Under the pieces are notes generated by a model. It made no database searches. It saw nothing but the letters and a program-made list of their open reading frames with translations, and was not told the DNA's origin. Shown one piece after another: positions 21,689-32,160 of a stretch of DNA of 64,000 bases. A program made the position numbers and the translations under genes. This DNA comes from Ostrinia nubilalis (taxonomy: Eukaryota; Arthropoda; Insecta; Lepidoptera; Crambidae): NCBI RefSeq assembly GCF_963855985.1, contig NC_087104.1, positions 7,378,001 through 7,442,000 of the forward strand, written 5' to 3'. Positions within the stretch are counted from its first letter, which is position 1. Each line of letters begins with the position of its first letter.

Positions 21689-23187
21689 CCTATACGAGAT
21701 TAGGATGGCTCTCAAACAGCTAAAGAACAACAAGGCACCGGGTGATGACGGAATAACATCGGAGCTTCTGAACGCGGGTGGAACACCGATACTGAAAGTC
21801 CTTCAGAGACTCTTTAACTCCGTCTTACTCCAGGGAACTACGCCAGAGGCATGGAACAGAAGCGTGGTGGTGCTCTTCTTCAAGAAAGGTGATAAGACCT
21901 TGCTGAAGAATTACAGACCCATCTCGCTTCTGAGTCATGTCTACAAACTGTTTTCGAGAGTCATCACGAACCGTCTCGCGCGTAGGTTCGATGACTTCCA
22001 GCCTCCCGAACAAGCCGGATTCCGAAAAGGTTATAGTACCATAGACCACATCCATACGCTGCGACAGGTTATACAGAAGACTGAGGAGTATAACTTGCCA
22101 CTATGCTTGGCGTTCGTGGACTATGAGAAGGCCTTCGATTCGATTGAGACTTGGGCAGTGTTACAATCTCTCCAGCGGTGCCGTATTGACTATCGGTATA
22201 TCGAGGTGCTGAAGTGCTTGTACAAAAACGCCACCATGTCGGTCCGAGTACAGGAGCAGAGCACGAAGGCGATTCCACTGCAGCGAGGCGTTAGGCAGGG
22301 AGATGTTATATCTCCGAAACTGTTCACCGCTGCATTGGAGGACGCTTTCAAGCTCCTGGAATGGAAAGGATTCGGCATAAACATTAATGGCGAGTACATC
22401 ACTCACCTTCGGTTTGCCGACGATATTGTGGTCATGGCAGAATCGTTGGAAGATCTTGGCACAATGCTCGAAGACCTTAATCGAGTTTCCCAACAGGTAG
22501 GCCTGAGGATGAACATGGACAAAACGAAGCTTATGTCGAATATCCATGTTGCGCCCTACCCAGTTTCAGTTGGGAGCTCAATTCTCGAGATTGTCGACAA
22601 GTATGTCTACCTCGGACAAACGATCCAGCTAGGTAGGTCCAATTTCGAGAAGGAGGTCAATCGTCGAATCCAACTCGGCTGGGCAGCGTTCGGGAAACTA
22701 CGTAACATCTTTTCGTCCAAAATACCCCAATGCCTGAAGACGAAAGTCTACAATCAATGTGTGTTACCAGTGATAACTTATGGCTCGGAAACGTGGCCTC
22801 TCACTATAGGCCTTATACAGAAGCTCAAAGTTGCACAGCGTGCTATGGAGAGGGCTATGCTTGGTGTTTCTTTGCGAGATCGAATCAGAAATGAGGAAAT
22901 CCGTAAACGAACTAAAGTCGCTGACATAGCCCGACGGATTAGCAAGCTGAAGTGGCAATGGGCAGGGCACATAGTGCGCAGAGCTGACGGCCGATGGGGC
23001 AGCAAGGTTCTGGAATGGAGGCCGCGTACCGGAAGGCGCAGCGTGGGACGTCCACCTACAAGGTGGACCGACGACATCGTAAAGGTAGCAGGGAAGCGCT
23101 GGATGCAGGCCGCTACCAATCGATCAATGTGGAAAGCATTAGGGGAGGCCTATGTTCAGCAGTGGACGTCCTATGGCTGACATGATG
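21689..23187 (+). mobile_element. RTE-clade LINE insertion, 5'-truncated, 1.5 kb
   Basis: It is inserted in the left arm of palindrome copy A and bounded by an 11-bp duplication. The 3' end comes only seven bases after the stop codon (CATGATG) with no poly-A, matching RTE elements, which have minimal 3' UTRs ending in short TGA/ATG repeats. The 5' end is cut inside the open frame, removing the apurinic endonuclease domain, as in incomplete target-primed reverse transcription. The intact frame and perfect duplication point to a recent event. Confidence 0.9.
21705..23180 (+). CDS. RTE-type reverse transcriptase (partial ORF, endonuclease missing)
   Basis: The 491-codon open frame encodes the reverse transcriptase and C-terminal part of an RTE-clade non-LTR retrotransposon, the enzyme that copies element RNA into DNA at a nicked target. 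Visible blocks: LKNNKAPGDDGI at residues 6-17; NYRPISLL at 69-76; motif A FVDYEKAFD at 137-145 with catalytic Asp139; motif B GVRQGDVISP at 195-204; motif C RFADD at 236-240 with Asp239 and Asp240; KTK at 273-275; YVYLGQTIQ at 300-308; then YGSETW (359-364), KWQWAGHIVRR (416-426) and GRPPTRW (448-454), the conserved RTE tail. The catalytic aspartates are intact. The given ATG is an internal Met: the frame runs on upstream (LYEIR) to the insertion edge at 21690. No endonuclease remains, so autonomous movement is unlikely. Two decayed relatives lie at 3.0-4.0 and 11.6-12.3 kb. Confidence 0.93.
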   Translation: MALKQLKNNKAPGDDGITSELLNAGGTPILKVLQRLFNSVLLQGTTPEAWNRSVVVLFFKKGDKTLLKNYRPISLLSHVYKLFSRVITNRLARRFDDFQPPEQAGFRKGYSTIDHIHTLRQVIQKTEEYNLPLCLAFVDYEKAFDSIETWAVLQSLQRCRIDYRYIEVLKCLYKNATMSVRVQEQSTKAIPLQRGVRQGDVISPKLFTAALEDAFKLLEWKGFGININGEYITHLRFADDIVVMAESLEDLGTMLEDLNRVSQQVGLRMNMDKTKLMSNIHVAPYPVSVGSSILEIVDKYVYLGQTIQLGRSNFEKEVNRRIQLGWAAFGKLRNIFSSKIPQCLKTKVYNQCVLPVITYGSETWPLTIGLIQKLKVAQRAMERAMLGVSLRDRIRNEEIRKRTKVADIARRISKLKWQWAGHIVRRADGRWGSKVLEWRPRTGRRSVGRPPTRWTDDIVKVAGKRWMQAATNRSMWKALGEAYVQQWTSYG

Positions 23188-24154
23188 AAGAAAACATAAT
23201 AACTTTTAAACTAAGCGGTATATCTTGATACAATAAAAACAGTAACAATGCTAAATAACTGGCAATACTAAAAAAATACATAAAATACACAACAAAGGCC
23301 AACAAATAATAAAAAAATATACTTTTTGAAAAAAATCCGCTTAAAAATTCGTGTTTTTTTGGTTGTTTGATAAATTTCTCCACAAAATGCCCATATAACC
23401 GGTAGTTTTTATTGCGTTGTATTATTCTCTATCATATTACCTTCGTAAAACGAAAAATCGCATGTCTCTATCCCTATCACAACGTTTGCAATGATCGTTT
23501 GAACTAAGCCTCTCCGGGCGCCCCATTCAACGCTTCGTTAACAACAAAACTGAAAATGGCTCTAGATTTGTAATTTTGATAAAGACAAGTTAGATTTCAA
23601 ATAAAAACAAAAGATTTCGAAGTAAAATAAGCATTTTAGTTAAAATTAAAATTGTCTCTACCTGTAGCGGAGAATAATGTTGTGGCAGGCCTTTGTTCAA
23701 ACGATCATAGCAAATGTTGTGATAGGGATAGAGACATGCGATTTTTGGTTTTACAAAGATAATACGATAGAAAATAATAAAAAGTAATAAAAACCATCGG
23801 TTATAGGGGCATTTTTTGGAGAAATTTATAAAATAACCAAAAAAACACGAATTTTTAAGCAGATTTTTTTCAAAAAGTATCATTTTTTATTATTTGTTGG
23901 AATTTTTTGTGTATTTTATGTATGTTTTTAGTATCGCCTGTTATTTAGCATTATTACTGTTTTTATTTTATCAGGATATACCGCTTAGTTTAAAAGTTAT
24001 TACGTTTTCTTTACAATAAGTAATTTGAAGAAAAAAAAATTCTATAAAAAATTTAAAAAAAATCTCAAAAAATTTTTGACCTCTTTTTTGTCGATAAAAA
24101 TAGGTCTAGTTTTATCTATTTTCATATGTACACTTTAACGTGACTCACACTGTA

Positions 24155-26383
24155 TAAATGTGTCGTATATTACGTAAACTTATGTTGTGGAACTTTTGCA
24201 AAGGCATTCTTATTTAATACATGACATGTGCCCTCTGAAGGATAATTTAAAGTTTCAAACTGCAATTTTGAAAAGCATAACAAAAAAAGTAAACACCCAC
24301 TCCTTCTGCTAATTGGCACTTTTTATGCCATACAAGCATCTTGTATCAGTGTAAAACAATATTTGTAAATCACCAGCCAAGGTTTTTGGTTATTGTGAGG
24401 ATATTTTAAAAGGCCTTAAACAAACAACGTTAGCGGTCGGACCACACGCGCGCATGAGTCAGTTGGTGTGCGATCTTCACTTATAAGGCATCATCAACAT
24501 TTTTAGACTAACCCATCCGAAATCATACCAACTGGTAGTTAGATGTTATGTCAATATTGTTATTAAGCTTTTAGGAGCTGATTACGTAATGTATACCTAA
24601 AGGTTGAGTTACTGTTTTTATGTCAATGCAAATTGTCTACTAACTCTGAAATATAGTAGCGTGTCGCAGAATACGCAAAAAATGAGGTCGGCAAAATTCG
24701 CGTTTGTTGTTCTAGTAATATTACGCTGACGGAAACTTTTTGATTAGTTTGCATGCGAACGTTTTGTTCCAGTCGGCGGATCGTATTGAATAGTTACTAC
24801 ATTTTCAGCTGATACCGTTGTTTGAGTTCCATAGTTCCTTCCATACTAATTGCGAATCGAGGCTGAGTTAGCAATTTAAGCTTAAGAGGCCGGAGCTAAC
24901 TGATAGGCGCTAAATCGTTGGATATAACGGGCGTGCTTTCATTAATAGGCTGTGTATACATCAGTCTTGTTCAAAAGACCTTAATACTTCAGTCACTTAG
25001 CTCACAGAAATAGTGACATCCTGGGTGACATGTAAAATCGAGGATAAAAAACTAAAGGCTGAATCCGAAGCTAAGCTAAGTGACACAGCAGTTTGGTATC
25101 CTAGACAACATAGCTCTCGACAAACCGGCGACTGGAGGATGTGTCACAATTGTCAACAATGACGACTGAAGAGAGAGACATGAAACGTATAGAATAGAAT
25201 ATTATCAGTCATCGACCACTTATTCGCTGTGACCAGAACCCCAGTATCAGACCGCGTTTCTCATTATCATTGTGCTTATAATTTGCTGTCTCTACATAAA
25301 CCAGCGTCCAGATAGAAAGCTACAAATCGCATCATCGGTGCGGTGTAAATAATCTTAAATAATGGAATATGGCAAAGCAATCTGCCCTCTCGCTCATAGT
25401 CTACATGGTTTGAACTCGCCTTTATTAATCTCGGTAGTGTGTGTACGTGCCAGAGAGGGAGATTAGATAAAATCCAGCCGTGTGAATGCCAAGATTGTTA
25501 TCAGAGCTTTCTGCACCAGTTAGATTATTCATAATGTTATGCCAACACGGTGGCTCGGCCTAAATACGCGAGATAGCGTCGAGCAAGTGGGCACGACGAT
25601 GAGAGTATCCTCAATGTTAATTACATCACATGAGAGTGTATTTTTCGTCTTTCTTTTTGTAAGAAAGTTGGGCTTAGCTTAGTGCGCGCTTGGTTATTTA
25701 TGTGATTTTTAATGAATAAACGTACTGCCTGGTGATGTTAGTTAAGTTTGTTATTACGCGATATCGTTCTAATTCTGTAAGTCGCATGAAATTGATTCAA
25801 TCGGAACTTCTCTAAACGACGTCACATTACCTAAAAGCTATTCAAATGAAATCGTTGAAATGAATCCTGCCCTGTCGCCAAAACGGCGATAACAGCGTCA
25901 TAACGATTCGTCGTCGAAAGCTCGCGCATTTACCAAAATTGAATTAGGTCATAATACCCATCCAGGAATTCCATCGTAAATATAGTCTAATTTCGCTGAG
26001 CGCGCCGACTAATGAGGGCCGCAATTATGAACCCCGGCCTCTTATCCCTAATGGCGATCACTATCTCATTCATTACTGATTTGAATATTTATAACTTTAT
26101 GCCTTTGCCATCACTCATAATTTAAAAAAAATGCATTACATTTTTGAACTTTCTATTCGAGTCACGCGTCGACCACGCAACATCAGCAACTTTTTTGGCA
26201 ATTGCCGTCAAAACCGCGTAGAAATGTGACGTGTGTTGTATTTCTTGAGTGTCGGCGGGAAAAGGTCATGACTCCGAAAGTCCGAATCCGAAGTCGCCCG
26301 ACCACAAGTCGTCGATATAATACCCACTTTAAATTCAAATTCATTTATTTGCACAGAAACATGGTATAGATAGATGACCCTCG
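24155..26383. other. 2.2-kb stretch without recognised genes
   Basis: Mixed-composition non-coding DNA; frames are all short. The last part (26329-26360) contains AAATTCAAATTCATTTATTT, which resembles a tail sequence common in lepidopteran retroelements. Confidence 0.4.
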
Positions 26384-26537
26384 CTGAACTGTCCCACCAA
26401 ACTCAATGACAGGGGGCGCTACCATCGTTCAACTACGTTTTGCCATGTTGGAAACCCCAACATGGCAAAAATCGGAACCAGCGATCCGGTATTGACGGTG
26501 GCGCCCCACTGTCAATGTCATTGATAGGACAGTTCAG
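26384..26537. mobile_element. Nested-palindrome MITE, 154 bp
   Basis: The outer inverted ends begin CTGAACTGTCC and end GGACAGTTCAG, with further pairing through TGACAG and GGGCGC blocks. The centre is a second hairpin, TTTTGCCATGTTGG (26438-26451) against CCAACATGGCAAAA (26457-26470), 14 perfect pairs with a 5-base loop. No clear target duplication could be fixed, and there is no coding potential. Confidence 0.55.
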
Positions 26538-29005
26538 TATTTTGGAACTATACAATACAGATGTCAGATAAAAACAATCAGCTTCAACATGTTTCGTCTA
26601 CAAGACATGCAAAAATTTCATAGTCAATTAATAGTTTAATCAAATCATGCATTTTACATTTGAAATAAAGACACCAAGTCGTCGGGCTGTCGGCGAATTT
26701 GGTGTGTAGATTCCTTAAGGCATTCTGCTCTTTACCTCGACCTTCTGCATCATTTATAATCATAACTCATGCAGCGCTTCGACTTCGCACCTCCAACGTA
26801 AAAGCACTTCCCTTGATGTGAGAAAAGTGGGGAAGAATTTTGCGAGTCTTGCAAGCTTACAAATGAGATTATACGGGAAATTTGTTTGAAAGCACATGTA
26901 TGCTTCTGCTCTTACTATATTATAAACGAGAAATTATCTTGTTTTACGTTTTCACAACCAATTTTTGATGAATTTTGATGTAGAGACATATTGGACCTAG
27001 AGAGTTAATTGTCTCTTCATTCATAGAAGCTACACAATTCAAATAAAATACTTGATAATTTAATTGATGATAGATTAATTTGTTGAATAGGTGTAGGTAC
27101 CTACCTTATTTTACATTTGTTGATGATTGTCGTCAAGTCAAGGTCTATTTAAATTCTGTCCTCAGTGCTAGTACTGCTAGTACTGCGTGTGTCGTGTCTA
27201 CTATAAGTTTTTAATAGCAAATCGATTGCGGTCGAAGGGTCAAACGTGAATATCAAAGGTGTTCTTTACTCTTTGACTGAAAGATTATTTCATTAACCTA
27301 TTTCAATAATTATAGAATGTATTTAACACCATTTAATTGCCTGATAAAATTACACGTTAACCATGTACTTATAACACTTTCCCTAGTTAACAAGACTATT
27401 AAAATCTCGCCTTTTTAACGGCTTTCACCTGTTTTATTTTTGCGACACTTTCATAGGAATTTTAAATGTTTACTGGAGGTGAGTTAAGCCCAGGGGATAT
27501 ATTTTATTATCTAAGGCAACTTCGTTAAAAGCCAGCTTGCACAGGAATATTTTTGTTAAATATTGAACCTTATTCTCTTGTAATAAAGCTCGAAGGCTGC
27601 TGTGTTGGTACTTGTTGTCTCAACGCAACCGAAAGTGCTTTAATTTTCTAGTTTACACTCTTAAGTTAATATAAATATGTGTAGGTAGGTTGGTACGTAC
27701 CTTAATCACCATACTGTACACAAACAACTCACATTTCCTTTATTTGATAATAAAATACAAACCTAATATGTAATTTGTTGCTTCATACTGTGTACAGGTA
27801 AATGAATACGAAATTAATTTCCCGTTCGGTCACACGAACCCGATAATTTGAACCGGCGGCTAACAATTTCATTAATTAATTGCTCAATTGATTAATCCTA
27901 TTGTTTGGTTAGTCTTTTCATATTATAATTTGACAATAAATGTTTGTAATTTTATCGTATAAGGAAAAACACAGAGTTTCGAGTTTTAGTACAACAAAAT
28001 AAATAATCATGAATTTACTAACTTAATAACAATGCTAATTATACATAATTAGTTTAATCAATTTTAAACCTAATGATAAATAAATACCCTTGGAAAATTC
28101 AATGGATATTTTCCAACAGATGTGAGGTTACAATTTGCAAATACATCTTCAAATACTTCCAAAGTGCTCTAGCGCATCATAATCCGGCATTTACATACAA
28201 TAGAGTAAGAAGCGTCCGTTGACGTCAGCATATCGGTATAAATAAGCTAAAGTAATTGAGGATAGCGGTAATCTTACTTACGTAGAAACCCCGTTACAGT
28301 GGGAATCAATCTGTGCATAATAATTTTATAATGAGGTGATATGTCTTAGAGACTTATATGATTCTATAACGGTTGTATTTTAACGCGATCATCCATCGGT
28401 AACAAGTGTTGGATTCACCAAAAATATGCAATAAATGTGCCAAAAGATATGTTTTAAATACATTTAGGAGTTTCATGCAGCAATTCATATAAATTGTAGA
28501 TGTTATCTAGAGTGGTACTTTACTTGTCTAGTAGATGCCTGTTTATTCTTGCCTTGAATTTTATTGTTCGGGGAAGAAGACATAAATAAATAGCAGAGAC
28601 TAAGTACCTACTACACACGAGCTTTTCGCAATAGTAGAGTTAAATACAATATCTATGATCGAAATAAAAGATTGCACCAATTTCTGTTTTAGCTGATGAT
28701 TCGAATGATTCTTATTACTCTATCTTTAACAATAATCTCATTGTTACAGGTCAATACAACGCACATCCTAATGTTCCTGAGGTATAAAACTTTACACAAC
28801 ATTTAAAAGGTAAGTCACACTTTTTAGTACAAACCAATGATATTATATAAAAACAAAAGCAGATATGTTATAAGCGCTCGCGCTGTGAATACTCAAATAC
28901 GTCCCAATTGGGACGTCTTGTGTTTAGTCTTCGTGTGGCCTGCGTCGTGCGCAATCGCGTGTACCACACCGTAAGTTCCTGTGTTCTTACCAAAATAAAT
29001 AAAAA
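26538..29005. other. 2.5-kb stretch without recognised genes
   Basis: AT-rich non-coding DNA. Bases 28870-28975, just upstream of the THAP fragment, are richer in CpG and could be the promoter or 5' UTR of that fragment. Confidence 0.4.
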
Positions 29006-29086
29006 ATGCCATCGTGTGTGTTTCGAAAGTGTACCAATTATGACTCTAAAGTAAACAAAATACAAGGGATCTCTTACCACATGTGA
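29006..29086 (+). pseudogene. THAP zinc-finger first-exon fragment with ATG
   Basis: The frame starts MPSCVFRKCTNYDSK and continues VNKIQGISYHM before a TGA. The opening MPSC, C-x4-C spacing and aromatic GISYH step match the N-terminus of THAP-type C2CH zinc fingers. Counting to a possible donor (GTGATT at 29083) the coding piece is 77 bases, ending in phase 2. That is the same length and phase as the fragment at 844-920, so both seem to be the first exon of related genes. The donor is weak and no second exon with Cys-x2-His was found. It is preceded by a CpG-rich stretch. It could be a living first exon of an unannotated THAP gene or a relic; I lean to relic. Confidence 0.45.
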
Positions 29087-30349
29087 TTATGCAAAATTAT
29101 TTAGTATTTATATTTTCAATTATTTATGCAGACAATCAAGACGCCATGCGCCATGTTCAAGTTAAGAAAGAGAAAGTGATCTTGTTTTGACGTTAGAGCG
29201 ATAAGGATGCGTGCGCTGCGGACATAGATTAGTTAGTGCAGAATCGTTAAAACTATAGCTATCTCTTTCATTTGCGTGCTATTTCGTATCTTTTGTTTCA
29301 CTTATCAGTTACATTTGTCAATGTGTGCAATTTGGAATAGCTCGGCACGGATTAAAATCGTAATTTCTATGAACGTAACATATCTATAGTTCTATAATAT
29401 CATTGGTACAAACAATTTTCATTCTTCCAGGGGTCCTTAAAATCTGACGATGCGGTGGCACCCTTGTCCCTAGAAAATATTTAATGTTACGAACTTTTGA
29501 TTAAAAGACGAGCCATCTTAATGTACAGATAAAAGCACACATCAGACTATACATTTTTCTTGCAAAAATCGCCTCTATTACTAAGGAAATAAGAAGCCAC
29601 TATGTTTAGCTTGAAGTGCCGTCGTCGTTTGTACTCTGTCGATAGTCACCCTAAGAGCTATGTTAAATTATTAACAGATCTCATCCCTCTTAGAAGCATT
29701 GGGTCCTCTCTAAGCATTCCACTCAGGAGGGTTGTAAAACCTCATACTTACCAGTATCTATTTCATGTTTTATTGACTTGTGAGAACTGGTAGTATTCCC
29801 GAATTTGTTAAATAAATTCGCATGTTGTAAGATATCAGTATCTTCCTGGAATTATGTACTAATCTTTACTAGAAACCTTCTACTAAGGAAGCTCTAGTCT
29901 ACACTATTCAGGCAGTTTGTAGAAACTCTTAATAAAACATTTATATTTAAAATGTTATGCAGTAAGGAACTGAAAAGACAAAAATGCTCACATTTTATCA
30001 AACCTTTTAGCATGTAGCGTAGAGTCTAAAGTTGTAACGTCAATATTAGGCTTTAGTCTAATTTTAGACTTTAAAACAATTGTCGGTTGAGGCTCTCTGA
30101 AATTTAGTACCTAAACGAATATTAGAGCACGCCGCACGACGGCAACTAAATCAAACACGGGCCGACGCACCGAGAGATGGAAATTTAATTTCCGGAAATA
30201 GCGTGTACCTAAACCCATTTTAGTAACGCAATCTGGTATAATGTATTCCACTGTTCTAATTAGTTGGATAATTACAAATATTAATATAATGCGAAGTAAT
30301 GAGTTGGGTCCTAATCCTAAGTTTACTATTGTATAATGAAAAGACTGAT
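29087..30349. other. 1.3-kb stretch with one weak exon-like segment
   Basis: Bases 29431-29484 follow a TTCATTCTTCCAG acceptor and read GSLKSDDAVAPLSLENI to a stop. This is compatible with a terminal exon but unsupported by any family. Bases 29525-29625 resemble 48590-48690 (see those entries). Otherwise nothing is recognised. Confidence 0.3.
29525..29625. repeat. Diverged dispersed repeat, member 1
   Basis: Blocks such as CAGACTATACATTTTT, TTGCAAAAATCGCC, AGAAGCCAC and TGTTTAGCTTGAAG align in order with the segment at 48590-48690 (TTAGACTACAAATTTTT, TTGCAAAATAGCCC, AGATGCCAC, TGTTTAGTTTGA). It is an old dispersed repeat of unknown class, with no end structure. Confidence 0.45.
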
Positions 30350-30502
30350 GCCCGTTTTCACCATCAATCCCTAATTAATTACCCGACTACGGCAAAGCAA
30401 AAGGAGGGTTATGATTTTTTTCAAGTGATGGTTCTTTTTTGTTTTCATAGGGGTCACTTAAAAATTATTTACACTTTATTAAGGATTGATGGTGAAAACG
30501 GG
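30350..30502. mobile_element. Small MITE with 24-bp inverted ends
   Basis: The ends GCCCGTTTTCACCATCAATC and its complement are almost perfect inverted repeats over about 25 bases, and the element is 153 bp long. The interior is AT-rich without coding potential. I recognise the GCCCGTTTTCACCATCAATCC terminus as recurring in moth genomes. The target duplication is unclear. Confidence 0.6.
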
Positions 30503-31955
30503 TATGACACTTTCTTTCTGTGAAAAGGGGATATAAAAATGGAATCTTCACGATATCTTCACCAAACGAGCGAGAGAAAACTCATTTAACTGAAGCTGAA
30601 TATAAATCGTATAAATACGTATCTGCCACCCTCCATCTGCATTCGAGGGTGACGAGACAATATAGAATGAACTGTCGTTTCGAACTTCGAAAGCACTTTA
30701 CGCCAATAATTTGGGCTAAACTACTCCGTGCGCCTTTAAATTTCGCAACTCGAACTATAAGTACCCTTAAAACTTGCAAAGTCGGCTGAAAGTTGATACA
30801 CCTAAACCTTGAGACGCTGTTACCCGCGTTATCGAACTTTGAACGGTGAGCACAGTCCAAATACAACAGCATGTCCAAAAGAGTCTCTTAAAAACAACCC
30901 TTCTACTTTTTTAAGAAACTATAACACGAGTGCTCCGCCTGTAACATGTCATATTTGTAGAAACAGAATTGTGCTGAAAATAACTAAACTAATCCTTTAC
31001 AAACCTCATGTCAATAGAAAGTCTTATGCAGCTAAATTTAAATAAGTAGAGGAACAGAAAGTTAGGACCTCTCCCCTCTCTCTCCGTAGATGTTTTCTAA
31101 ATGTTTTGGTGTGTTATTTAGTTTCCTTTATGATTTTGGTATTGGTTTACGAAATGCACGTATATTCGGCCGCACTTCAGACTACATTTTTGGTTTATAT
31201 TAAACCTACCTCCAAATCATATCGAAGCGTCATGTGGCCAAAGTTTTCTTCACGTGCGTGCTGATAGATTTCAGAGCTTGCTGTTGAATTCGCTCTACAT
31301 TTCAAGATTACAGTTACGTGTCTAATGGACTGTGAGAAACGAATTTTCCCGTTCCCACTTTTTATCGGATTTTAATGGACTTTTTGTCGATTCCTTGAAA
31401 TCTCTGTACTGCTCGGTTATGAATATGTAAAACCGCTAAGTGGTATTTTCAGGGTTTACTTAACTTAAAGTTCAGGAACTTTAGTTATTAACAAAATAGA
31501 CTACTAAACAAATGATATCAAGCAAAGCGTTGATATAATTTCCAAAATTGTATGTGTAATTATGTATTTCCATGTAATCATGCTACTGACTAATTATAGG
31601 ATCATTAATGTAATACTTTGTTTTGTCTTAACTGTCTAAGGCTGTGTCTAACTAACTATGTCATAGTCTACATAGGTATATAATTATGTCATTTTCATGT
31701 TCTTTTCAAAAATAGCATGATTTATGATTATGTAACCATACTTGATTATGCTACAGGAAATTTGAGGTCAAGTTGAGGCATTATGTTAGAACCACTCACG
31801 TCCCAGTTTAGACCATATCGGCGAACACTAATGTCCTTTTGTTAGCTACATTGACGCATTATGTAAAAAAACGGTCAAGTGTGTGTTGAAGATTTATTAT
31901 TTAAAACAAGTTTTAATACAAATATTACTAAAATTCCCGCTAACGCCTACTAAAA
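30503..31955. other. 1.5-kb stretch without recognised genes
   Basis: Several 74-98-codon frames overlap on both strands at 30520-31045. They contain no recognisable domain and are probably chance. Nothing else is seen. Confidence 0.4.
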
Positions 31956-32160
31956 TCCTACTCCTACTAATATTATAAATGTGAAAGTTTGTATGGACGT
32001 CTGGATTTTTGTTACTCTTTCACGCAAAAATTACTGAACGGATTTTGATGAAACTTTAGACTGTCTTGTTTAGAACCCAGAATAACATACAGGGTATAAT
32101 TTACGACGATCTGTGATATAAACTAAATTTCACGCGGTTGAAGCCGCGGGGAAAAGCTAG
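31956..32160 (+). mobile_element. Helitron-like non-autonomous element, plus orientation
   Basis: It starts TCCTACTCCTACTAATATT after an A and ends AAAAGCTAG before a T. A hairpin CGCGG-TTGAAG-CCGCG lies about 10 bases before the CTAG. This is the same architecture as the 8.5-9.0-kb pair in the opposite strand, but with a diverged body. The start could instead be the second TC at 31962. No Rep/helicase. Confidence 0.7.

Larger units (their letters stand above)
21536..24152. mobile_element. Large palindromic TA-flanked element, copy A (interrupted)
   Basis: The ends CAGTGTGAGTCACGTTAAAG and its complement are flanked by TA on both sides (21534-21535, 24153-24154). This is the CAGTG terminus and TA duplication of Tc1/mariner elements. 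Without the RTE insertion the element is about 1107 bp, matching copy B. Left and right arms of about 450 bp are near-complementary around a spacer of about 190 bp, so the element is one long inverted repeat. A 97-codon frame across the right arm and spacer (23590-23883, minus) is also open in copy B but shows no domain, and I do not call it a gene. No transposase. Confidence 0.85.

Noticed and set aside
23590..23883. 97-codon minus-strand frame also open in the sister element (56076-56369)
   Set aside because: Shared descent of the two copies explains it; the sequence is low-complexity, lies across a palindrome arm and shows no domain.
28750..28781. Small exon between an acceptor-like TTGTTACAG and a GTATAA donor
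   Set aside because: Weak pyrimidine tract and weak donor, with no adjoining exon in phase.
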